From assembly GCA_028291055.1 (NCBI GenBank), contig JAQGIP010000135.1, positions 1-36,331 on the forward strand: a DNA stretch of 36,331 nucleotides, read 5' to 3'. The translations under genes and the position numbers were made by a program. Below, piece by piece: positions 25,701 to 30,697 of the stretch; position 1 is the first letter of the stretch, and each line of letters opens with the position of its first letter. The stretch comes from Caulobacter sp. (GTDB taxonomy: Bacteria > Pseudomonadota > Alphaproteobacteria > Caulobacterales > Caulobacteraceae). The notes below the pieces were generated by a model that was given only the letters and a program-made list of their open reading frames with translations, was not told the DNA's origin and made no database searches.

Positions 25701-27974
25701 CGCGTCGAGCGCCGAGAGCGCCGTGATGGACAGAGCGGCGACCTGGGTCGCGGCCAGGGCGCCCAGGCCCGTGGCGTCGAGCGCCTGGACGTTGGCGGCC
25801 GACAGGCCCGCGACCTGGCTGGTGGAGAGCGCACTGATCTGGGTGGTGGTGAATTCGCCGATGTCGGTGGGGCTCAGCCCCTGCAGCTGAGTGGTGTTGA
25901 GGCCGCGCACCTGGGTCGTGGTCAGGGCGCCGAAGGTGGTGGCGTCCAGCGACGAGACGTTGGCCGCCGACAGGGCCGAGACCTGGGTCGCCGTGAGCAC
26001 GCCGATCTGGGTGGTGGTCAGTTCGCCGAAGTCGGTGCCGTTCAGGCTACGCAGCTGGGTGGCGGTGACCGCGCCGATCTGGGTGGTGGTCAGAGCCGCC
26101 ACCTGGGTGCCGTCGAGCGCCCCGAAGTTGGCCGCGCCGAGCCCGGCCACCTGGGTGTTGGACAGCGCGCTGACCTGGGTGGTGGTGAATTCCTGGATAT
26201 CGGCGGCGGCGAGGCCCTGGAGCTGGGTGTTGGTCAGGCCGCGGACCTGGGTGGTCGACAGGTTGCCCACCTGGGTCGCATCGAGCGAGGACACATTGGT
26301 GACCGACAGGGCCGACACCTGGGTGGCCGAGAGCGCGCCCAGCTGGGTGGCGCTGAACTCGCCGAAGTCGGTGACCGACAGGCTGCGGATCTGCGTCGAG
26401 GTCAGTCCGACCACCTGGGTGGCGTCCAGCGCGCCGACTTGCGTCGCGTCCAGGGCCGACAGGCCGGTGGCGGTCAGGGCGCCCACCTGGGCGGTGCTGA
26501 AGGCCGACAGTTGCGTGGTCGACAGCTCGCCGACGTCGGCCGCCGACAGGCCGCGGATCTGGGTCGCCGTGACGCCCTGGATCTGGGTGTTGGACAACGC
26601 GCCGATCTGGGTGGCGTCGAGCGCCGACAGGGCCGTGGCGTTGAAGGCGCCGACCTGGCCGGCCGACAGGGCCTGCAGTTGGGTGGTGCCCAGCGCCTGG
26701 GCATTGCCGGCGCTCAAGGCGCCGATCTGGGTGTTGGTGAAAGCGCCGACCTGGGTGGTGCTGAATTCGAGAATGTCGGTGGCGCTGAGGCCCTGCAACT
26801 GGGTGGCGTTCAGGCCGCGGACCTGGGTGGTGGTCAGGTTGCCGACAGTGGTGGCGTCCAGCGACGAGACGTTGGCGGCCGACAGCGAACCCAACTGGGT
26901 GGCGGTCAGGGCGCCGATCTGGGTGGCGTTGAACTCGCCGAAGTCGGTACTGGTCAGGCTGCGCAGCTGGGTCGAGGTGATGCCCGCGACCTGGGTCGTG
27001 GACAGCGCGCCGACCTGGGTCGCATCCAGCGCCGACAGGTTGGTGGTCGACAGGGCGCCGATCTGGGAGGCCGAGAAGGAGCCGAGCTGGGTAGTGGTCA
27101 GCTCACTGAAGTCGGCCGTGGAGATGTTGCGCAGTTGGGTGGTGGTCAGGCCCGAGACCTGGGTGGTGGAAAGCCCGCTGACCTGGGTCGCGTCGAGCGC
27201 CGACAGGCCCGTTGCGGTCAGGCCGCCGACCTGAGCGGCCGACAACGCGCCGAGCTGCGTCGAATCGAGGGTGTTGATGTTGGCGGCGTTGAGCGCGGCC
27301 AGCTGGGTGGGGGCGAACGCGCCGACCTGGGTGGCGCTGAACTCCTGGATGTCGGTGGTCGACAGGGCGGCCAGCTGGGTGGAGGTGATGCCCTTGACCT
27401 GGGTCACCGACAGGCCGGCCACCTGGGTGGCGTCGAGCGCCGAGAAGTTGGCCGCGCCGAGGGCGCCGATCTGGGAGGCGCTGAGCGAGCCGATCTGGGT
27501 GGCGTCGAACTCGCCGATGTCGGTGGTGTTGAGGCCGCGCAGTTCGGTGGCCGTCAGGCCCTTGAGCTGGGTGGTGTTCAGCGAGCCGGCCTGGGTGGCG
27601 TCGAGGCTCGAGAGGTTGGCGGCCGACAGCGCGCCCAACTGGGTGGCGCTGAGCGCCGTCAGGTGGGTGGTGTCGAGGGCGCCGAGCTGCGTCGACGTCA
27701 GCGCGTTGATCTGCTGGCCGCTGAGGATGCCGAGCTGGGTGTTGTTGAAGACGACCGCGGTCTGGAAGCGCGGGATCTGGGTGGTGGTGAGTCCCTTGAC
27801 CTGGGTGGTGGACAGGGCGCCGACCTGGGTCGTGTCCAGCGCACCGATGCCGCTGGTGTTGATCGCTCCGACCTGAGTGGCGCTGAGCGACCCGATATCG
27901 GTCGTGGTGAGCGCCTGGATGGCAGTGACCGACAACGCGGAAATCTGCGCGGCGGACAACAAAGAGATCGACAT
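22785..27974 (-). CDS. Giant octapeptide-repeat protein (about 215 x-L-[STDN]-x-T-Q-[VIL]-x repeats)
   Basis: 1729 residues from ATG 27974 to TAA 22785. No family recognised. From residue 5 to near the end it consists of eight-residue units such as ALSTTQVG, GLTATQLQ, SLNATDFG and ALSAANVS. Consensus: small/Gly, Leu or Phe, [STDN], any, Thr, Gln (Asp or Asn at set places), Val/Ile/Leu, any. Units are grouped in seven-octad (56-residue) super-repeats marked by one L-D-A-T unit, one T-D-[FI] unit followed by E-[LF], and one A-N unit; some super-repeats have ten octads. No signal peptide, membrane helix, Cys or Trp is seen; charged residues are rare. The C-terminus is DDNQVAAYLAAGG. Secretion by a leaderless route is possible but unproved. 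It lies upstream of the OGT-type operon on the same strand and may be its substrate. An elongated solenoid or surface/adhesive protein is plausible. Confidence 0.9.
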   Translation of the reverse strand: MSISLLSAAQISALSVTAIQALTTTDIGSLSATQVGAINTSGIGALDTTQVGALSTTQVKGLTTTQIPRFQTAVVFNNTQLGILSGQQINALTSTQLGALDTTHLTALSATQLGALSAANLSSLDATQAGSLNTTQLKGLTATELRGLNTTDIGEFDATQIGSLSASQIGALGAANFSALDATQVAGLSVTQVKGITSTQLAALSTTDIQEFSATQVGAFAPTQLAALNAANINTLDSTQLGALSAAQVGGLTATGLSALDATQVSGLSTTQVSGLTTTQLRNISTADFSELTTTQLGSFSASQIGALSTTNLSALDATQVGALSTTQVAGITSTQLRSLTSTDFGEFNATQIGALTATQLGSLSAANVSSLDATTVGNLTTTQVRGLNATQLQGLSATDILEFSTTQVGAFTNTQIGALSAGNAQALGTTQLQALSAGQVGAFNATALSALDATQIGALSNTQIQGVTATQIRGLSAADVGELSTTQLSAFSTAQVGALTATGLSALDATQVGALDATQVVGLTSTQIRSLSVTDFGEFSATQLGALSATQVSALSVTNVSSLDATQVGNLSTTQVRGLTNTQLQGLAAADIQEFTTTQVSALSNTQVAGLGAANFGALDGTQVAALTTTQIGAVTATQLRSLNGTDFGELTTTQIGVLTATQVSALSAANVSSLDATTFGALTTTQVRGLNTTQLQGLSPTDIGEFTTTQISALSTSQVAGLSAANVQALDATGLGALAATQVAALSITALSALDATQVGGLTTTQVGGFTATQIRSLSTADFSELTTTQVQALAPTQLAAISTTNLSSLDATAIGGLTTTQVRGFTATQMQGFNSTDIGEFTSTQIGALANTQIAAMSSTNVSALDATQVGALSTTQVSALTATQIRGLNTTDFSEFATTQLTALSATQLGALSAGNISALDATTVGNLSTTQVRGLTATQLQGLNATDILEFTTTQVGAFTNTQIAGLNAGNTAALGTTQLQALSAAQVGAFSVTGLSALDATQVGALAATQVAGFTATQIRSLNATDFGELSATQIGALSPTQVAAISVANLSSLDATTVGSLSTTQVRGLTTTQLQGLSATDIGEFTTTQVSALSNTQIVALGTTNLSALDATQVGALTNTQIGALNATQIRSLNTTDFAELATTQVGAFSATQLGALSAANVSSLDATTITSLTTTQVRGLTATQLQGLSGTDINEFSTTQVSAFSNTQIAGLSAANAQALTSTQLGALSAGQVGALSVTGLSALDATQVGGLTTTQVGGFTATQIRTLNATDFAELTTTQLGALSATQVGSISAANFSSLDATAVGGLSTTQVRGLTSTQLQGLTSTDLGEFNATQIGALANTQIAALSAANVSALDATQVGAFTTTQVAAFTSTQLRGLNTTDFGEFATTQITALTGTQLAALSAANISSLDATTVGNLSTTQVRGLTATQLQGLNATDILEFTTTQVGAFTNTQIAGLNATNAQSLGTTQLQALSAAQVGAFSVTGLSALDATQVGALATTQVTGFTATQIRSLGAADIADFTSTQVGAFSAAQVGALSVTGLSALDATQVGALSTTQVAGFTTTQLRSLNATDFAELVTTQVAALSSTQLGALSAANVASLDATAITALSTTQVRGFTGTQMAGLNGTDFAEFTSTQIGALTGTQVAGFTAAVIGALDTTQLGTLQTTQIKGLTSTQIDQLTTTAISGLATTQLAAFSAAQVQSFDDNQVAAYLAAGG
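23491..23720 (-). repeat. Long near-identical block within the repeat gene, copy 1
   Basis: This 230-bp block closely matches 24979-25208 in the same orientation, 1488 bp away (exactly 62 octads). Differences are mostly single bases plus a short variable patch. A third, more diverged relative lies at about 26640-26865. It encodes the ten-octad super-repeat containing DILEFTTTQVGAFTNTQIAG. Confidence 0.8.
24979..25208 (-). repeat. Long near-identical block within the repeat gene, copy 2
   Basis: Partner of 23491-23720, with the same length and register. It indicates in-frame unequal recombination or gene conversion within the gene, and this part is prone to assembly collapse. Confidence 0.8.
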
Positions 27975-28045
27975 AGATAACCCCCGGTCGCGGCGTTCAC
28001 GCGGCCAAAAGGCCCGGTCCAGCCAACAGCATTCTCAAGGACGCA

Positions 28046-28060
28046 CTGATTCGGAATCAG
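28046..28060. promoter_or_regulatory. Perfect dyad CTGATT-CGG-AATCAG
   Basis: A 6-bp inverted repeat with a 3-bp centre, 72 bp upstream of the repeat-gene start. It touches a second dyad at 28062-28079. Size and symmetry suit an operator for a dimeric regulator; a short RNA hairpin is the alternative. Confidence 0.45.
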
Positions 28061-28061
28061 A

Positions 28062-28079
28062 CACTATCTTCGTATAGTG
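28062..28079. promoter_or_regulatory. Perfect dyad CACTAT-CTTCGT-ATAGTG
   Basis: A 6-bp inverted repeat with a 6-bp centre, one base from the previous dyad. On the minus strand it includes CTATACGAAG, an AT-rich patch that could overlap a -10 element for the repeat gene. Two side-by-side dyads suggest a regulated promoter. Confidence 0.45.
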
Positions 28080-28281
28080 CTTTGCCCTCTCCGTTAGATG
28101 GTCGAAACATCCTTTCCAAAAGGTTGCCAGACACCGGTTGCTCTCGGCAGGACGGGCTCAACCCTAGGCGGACCAAGGCTTCGCGGCGACAACCGCCCCC
28201 TTGTCGAGAGGCGCGGGAGTCCGTCCGGAGCCATTATGTCTGTGCGCAATGGTCGCGAAAATATTTCGGCCCCGATGCGGG

Positions 28282-28331
28282 GATCGCGCCGGTTTGCACC
28301 CGATTGCGCCGGATCGCTCCGGATCGCGGCG
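28282..28331. repeat. Five phased 10-bp direct repeats, consensus GATYGCGCCG
   Basis: Decamers start at 28282 (GATCGCGCCG), 28292 (GTTTGCACCC, degenerate), 28302 (GATTGCGCCG), 28312 (GATCGCTCCG) and 28322 (GATCGCGGCG). The period of exactly 10 bp puts every copy on one face of the helix, as in iteron-like or cooperative binding sites. The array lies 120 bp before the HTH gene start and 308 bp before the repeat-protein gene on the other side. Confidence 0.6.
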
Positions 28332-28450
28332 CGCCGAGCCCCTTTTCAGCCTCTCCGCCACAACCCAGGAACGCGCAAAGGTGCGTCATGAGCGCGCCGA
28401 TTGCGGGTATCCCCTAGACCGGCGTGGCCGCATCGTCGTTAATTGCCGCC

Positions 28451-29239
28451 ATGGGGGATCGTGGGGATCAGGGCTCTGACGCTGTCACGCTGCTCGCGCC
28501 GCGGGATCGCGAAATTCTGCGCCTGGTCCTGCGCGGCATGCGGACCAAGGAAATCGCCCGCGCACTGAACATCGCCCCCGACACCATCGACCACCGCATC
28601 AGCGTCGTCCTTCGCCGCCTGGGCGTGCCCGACCGGCGCGAGGCCGCCCGCCTGCTGGCGGCCCACGAGGAACGGCGCGCGGCAACTGATCTGGGGGCCG
28701 ATCCGCCCCCCCCAGACGATCTGTCAGGCGGACCATCTGGGGTATTGCCGCCCCGCAACCTGTCATCTGGTGAGGCCTCAATCGGAGGCTCGGATGACCC
28801 ACACCAGCAACAACAGCGATCCCTATCGCGACATGAAGACCCGGCCGGTTCCCCCGGGCGACAGCTTCATGCCCGCCTGGACGTGGGAAGAGCTGGAGCT
28901 GGCTCTGCTATGCCTGCCGTTGCCCGCGCCCCAACGCCTGGCCGTGCCCAGCCTGGTGGCCGCGACGCGGATGGCGTCGCCCTACCAGTCACACATCGCC
29001 ACCCTGAGGGAGATGGTGGCGCTGGTCAGCGGACTGGGCGAGGACCTGGTGCGCACGACGGCTGGGGTTTCCTCCGGGGAGGGCGCGCGCATGCCCTGAC
29101 GCCCATCGAGACCGTCGGACGCATGGCCCTCTGGGCCGCGCTAGCCGGCCTGCTGATCGCCGGCATCGTCGCCGCCAGCCACGAGCTCGCCATTGCCCTT
29201 CAGGGCTGGCTGCACGGCTGGGGACCACCCCGGCGCTAG
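28451..29239 (+). CDS. LuxR-type HTH protein, open to a C-terminal membrane helix (structure uncertain)
   Basis: From ATG 28451 (GTG 28424 is an alternative) the frame encodes a clear LuxR/GerE-type HTH: LAPRDREILRLVLRGMRTKE, IARALNIAPDTIDHRISVVL, RRLGVPDRREAARLLAAHEE. No stop follows until TAG 29239. The middle (28690-29095) reads as low-complexity Gly/Arg/His text with poor third-position G+C, while another frame (28794-29099) is clearly coding there. From about 29096 this frame regains coding character and encodes GRMALWAALAGLLIAGIVAA, a membrane helix, ending GWLHGWGPPRR. HTH-linker-TM regulators do occur in alphaproteobacteria, so one 262-residue protein is possible. Otherwise the HTH gene has lost its stop, and the helix belongs to a separate small protein starting at ATG 29123. 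Confidence 0.5.
   Translation: MGDRGDQGSDAVTLLAPRDREILRLVLRGMRTKEIARALNIAPDTIDHRISVVLRRLGVPDRREAARLLAAHEERRAATDLGADPPPPDDLSGGPSGVLPPRNLSSGEASIGGSDDPHQQQQRSLSRHEDPAGSPGRQLHARLDVGRAGAGSAMPAVARAPTPGRAQPGGRDADGVALPVTHRHPEGDGGAGQRTGRGPGAHDGWGFLRGGRAHALTPIETVGRMALWAALAGLLIAGIVAASHELAIALQGWLHGWGPPRR
28690..28716 (+). other. Hairpin containing an 8-C homopolymer
   Basis: TCTGGGGG (28690-28697) pairs with CCCCCAGA (28709-28716); the loop is 11 nt. The right arm lies in a run of eight C (28706-28713). Third-position bias of the HTH frame breaks down just here, so this may be the original end of the HTH gene and its terminator, though there is no T-run. Confidence 0.4.
28794..29099 (+). CDS. Small protein of unknown function, nested in the HTH frame extension
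   Basis: 101 residues. ATG 28794 follows GGAGG (28784-28788) with ideal 5-nt spacing, and third positions are mostly G or C, so this frame is the credible one between 28794 and 29099. The protein begins MTHTSNNSDPYRDMKTRPVP. It contains WTWEELELALLCLPLPAPQR and a helical second half (SHIATLREMVALVSGLGEDL). No membrane segment, signal peptide or known motif. Its TGA at 29097-29099 overlaps a CTG at 29096 in the frame of the downstream membrane helix, which raises the possibility of coupled translation. Function unknown. Confidence 0.6.
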   Translation: MTHTSNNSDPYRDMKTRPVPPGDSFMPAWTWEELELALLCLPLPAPQRLAVPSLVAATRMASPYQSHIATLREMVALVSGLGEDLVRTTAGVSSGEGARMP

Positions 29240-29283
29240 ACAGTCCGCCAGGACTGAAACCCCGAAAATCGAACCTCATTCAA

Positions 29284-29300
29284 CGCGCCCATCGGGCGCG
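29284..29300 (+). promoter_or_regulatory. Hairpin in the leader of the 118-residue gene
   Basis: CGCGCCC-ATC-GGGCGCG, a perfect 7-bp stem with a 3-nt loop, 3 bp before the AGGAG ribosome site (29304-29308) of the gene starting at 29313. It could shape access to the site or mark the end of an upstream transcript. Confidence 0.5.
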
Positions 29301-29312
29301 GCAGGAGAAGTC

Positions 29313-29669
29313 ATGCAAATTCGTAAGTCCGCCAACACCGTCGCCGAGCACCTGTTCGCCGCCGAAGCCGCCCTCGACGAAGCCATCCGCTGCGCCGCCG
29401 CCCTGGCCGGCGCCCTGCCTACCGCCCGCCTGGAAGCCAAGCTCTCGGCGGTGTTCGGCCAGGACGCCTTCGCCGGCGCCAGCCGCACGATGTGCGTGCT
29501 CACCGACGCCCGCGCCGAACTGCTGCGCACCCACGGCGCTCTGGATGAAGCCAAGAACCGCATCGGCCTGCGCCACATCGCCTTCGGCGACACCAAGGAC
29601 GATAACTACGGCTCCACCCCCGGCACGATCGGCGGCCTCAGCGTGGTCGGCGACCGCAAGCAGGCTTGA
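29313..29669 (+). CDS. Conserved-looking small protein of unknown function
   Basis: 118 residues from ATG 29313 with AGGAGA just upstream; the frame is open back to 29193, but the ribosome site decides this start. Helical: EHLFAAEAALDEAIRCAAAL and RTMCVLTDARAELLRTHGAL, a likely two-helix hairpin. It then has a short glycine-rich tail, DNYGSTPGTIGGLSVVGDRK. No signal peptide or membrane segment. I do not recognise the family. It lies between two other unknown small genes on the same strand and may share their transcript, although hairpins precede it and the next gene. Confidence 0.7.
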   Translation: MQIRKSANTVAEHLFAAEAALDEAIRCAAALAGALPTARLEAKLSAVFGQDAFAGASRTMCVLTDARAELLRTHGALDEAKNRIGLRHIAFGDTKDDNYGSTPGTIGGLSVVGDRKQA

Positions 29670-29695
29670 TCCGCACCGCACCCAGGAGACACAGT

Positions 29696-29721
29696 GGCCG
29701 GGTTTCCAAGGCGACCCGGCC
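29696..29721 (+). promoter_or_regulatory. Hairpin abutting the start codon of the membrane-protein gene
   Basis: GGCCGGGT (29696-29703) pairs perfectly with ACCCGGCC (29714-29721); the next base is the A of ATG 29722. The 10-nt loop TTCCAAGGCG holds the only purine-rich ribosome-site candidate (AAGG). An AGGAGA further upstream (29684-29689) fits a GTG at 29694 in a different frame. The arrangement suggests translational control of the membrane protein. Confidence 0.55.
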
Positions 29722-30144
29722 ATGCACCTGCCCCTTATGCTGTTCGGCATGCTCCTGACCTTCGGTGTCGGCGGCGCCGCTCTGTGGCTGGGGGACCGCC
29801 CGGCCAGGTTGATGGGGGGCGCCTGCATCGCCGCCTTCCTCGCCACCCTGTTCCTGCAGGACCACCGCGATCACTATTATCCCCAGTACGCCGTCGCCGC
29901 GGTCGATACGGTGCTTCTGGTCTTCGTGATCTACCTGGCGGTCGTCTATCGCCGCGATTGGCTGACGGCGGCCGGCGGATTCATGATGTTGGTGGTCACC
30001 ACCCACGTGGCCTACATGATCGACCTGAGGATCGCCGCCAATATCCGCGCCACGGCCGCGAACGTCTGGGCCTATCTCACCCTGCTCTCGCTCGCCTGGG
30101 GGACCTGGAAGGCATGGCAGCGGAAAACACGCGCCCTGAACTGA
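29722..30144 (+). CDS. Four-helix inner-membrane protein of unknown function
   Basis: 140 residues from ATG 29722. Predicted helices: PLMLFGMLLTFGVGGAALWL, a second around MGGACIAAFLATLFL, a third YAVAAVDTVLLVFVIYLAVV, a fourth AAGGFMMLVVTTHVAYMIDL, and possibly a fifth WAYLTLLSLAWGTW, so four or five in all. Between helices 2 and 3 is QDHRDHYYPQYA, a His/Tyr-rich loop. The C-terminus is basic (KAWQRKTRALN). No known family is recognised. An 8-bp hairpin sits immediately before the start codon. A competing frame from GTG 29694 with a better ribosome site is Arg/Pro-rich and looks like a shadow. Confidence 0.75.
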   Translation: MHLPLMLFGMLLTFGVGGAALWLGDRPARLMGGACIAAFLATLFLQDHRDHYYPQYAVAAVDTVLLVFVIYLAVVYRRDWLTAAGGFMMLVVTTHVAYMIDLRIAANIRATAANVWAYLTLLSLAWGTWKAWQRKTRALN

Positions 30145-30257
30145 GCCCGTGCCCATTTTGGGGCTACCCTGCGTTGCCGTCGCCAATCGCACGAACGCTG
30201 GACGCGTGGCGCGCGAGAGGACTTGCAAAAGCCGCGAACGGCTCTTAGCCCTCGGTT

Positions 30258-30680
30258 ATGCCTGAGCTTTCGCAACACAAGTCCGCCCCGCTCGCCTCCG
30301 TCCCGCATCCCGTGGACGTGCATGTGGGCGCGCGCATCCGTCTTCGCCGCCGCCTGCTGGGCCTGAGCCAGGAAAAGCTGGCCGAGGCGCTGGGCCTTAC
30401 GTTCCAGCAGGTTCAGAAGTACGAGCGCGGCTCCAACCGGGTCTCCGCTTCGAAGCTGTATGAGATTTCGCGCACCCTGCAGGCGCCGATCAGCTTCTTC
30501 TACGAGGGCCTGCCCGACGCCGAGAGCGGCGGGGCCATGCCCACCAGCTCCGACGGCTCGCCCACGGCGGACCTTCTGCTGACCACCGAAGGCCCCGCCC
30601 TGGCTGCGGCGTTTCCGCGCATCAGGTCGCCCGAAGCGCGCCGCAACCTGCTGGATCTGATCAAGACCCTGGCCGGCTAA
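30258..30680 (+). CDS. XRE-family helix-turn-helix regulator
   Basis: 140 residues. Residues 22-78 are a Cro/C1-type [43 protein letters not shown] and [20 protein letters not shown], with the typical Q-x-x-x-K-Y-E-x-G recognition turn. A Ser/Gly/Pro linker (about 83-100) leads to a short C-terminal helix, [15 protein letters not shown], probably for dimerisation. This layout is common among small Caulobacterales regulators. No ribosome site is seen before ATG 30258, so a leaderless or weakly translated mRNA is possible. A small stem AGCCG-CGAA-CGGCT (30230-30243) lies just upstream. The target genes are unknown. Confidence 0.92.
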   Translation: MPELSQHKSAPLASVPHPVDVHVGARIRLRRRLLGLSQEKLAEALGLTFQQVQKYERGSNRVSASKLYEISRTLQAPISFFYEGLPDAESGGAMPTSSDGSPTADLLLTTEGPALAAAFPRIRSPEARRNLLDLIKTLAG

Positions 30681-30697
30681 AAGCCGGCCGCCCAGGC

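Larger units (their letters stand above)
22830..27960 (-). repeat. In-frame 24-bp / 168-bp nested tandem repeats
   Basis: On the plus strand the motif acctgggtgg recurs at multiples of 24 bp through the whole gene, with a higher 168-bp period and occasional 240-bp units. One clear phase slip occurs near the 5' end of the gene (27750-27767), where a unit is six residues instead of eight. Repeats are diverged at the DNA level except for some long near-identical blocks, so the array is old with later block duplications. Confidence 0.9.
27975..28450. other. 476-bp intergenic region between the repeat gene and the HTH gene
   Basis: No convincing protein gene: the open frames here (for example 28082-28417 plus) have no ribosome site or coding character. 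The region is locally more AT-rich than its surroundings near 28030-28120 and 28255-28268. It must hold the promoter of the repeat gene (leftward) and probably that of the HTH gene (rightward). It contains two adjacent dyads (28046-28079), an AT-rich dyad CGAAA-ATA-TTTCG (28256-28268), a small CCCCG-ATG-CGGGG stem (28270-28282), five phased decamers (28282-28331), and a 10-bp bulged stem at 28306-28332. A small RNA cannot be excluded. Confidence 0.6.

Noticed and set aside
22830..27960. CRISPR-like or Chi-like array of regularly spaced acctgggtgg motifs
   Set aside because: The spacing is in multiples of 24 bp, the intervening text is also repetitive, and the whole is one in-frame coding sequence. 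There are no unique spacers and no cas genes.
22629..27980. Long open frames on the plus strand and other frames across the repeat gene (up to 513 residues, Gly/Arg/Gln-rich)
   Set aside because: They are shadows of the 24-bp periodic coding repeat: a periodic sequence without a stop in one unit stays open in other frames. They lack ribosome sites and have low-complexity composition.
28270..28282. CCCCG-ATG-CGGGG stem followed on the minus strand by a T-rich patch, as a terminator
   Set aside because: No minus-strand gene ends to its right, and the stem is only 5 bp. Kept as part of the structured intergenic region.
28082..28417. Open frames in the region upstream of the HTH gene
   Set aside because: No ribosome site, no third-position bias, and three overlapping alternatives with unlike sequences; treated as non-coding.
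29694..30248. 184-residue frame from GTG 29694 with an AGGAGA site
   Set aside because: The translation is Arg/Pro/His-rich shadow text of the membrane-protein gene, which has clear hydrophobic helices and better codon use. The site is kept only as a possible leader feature.
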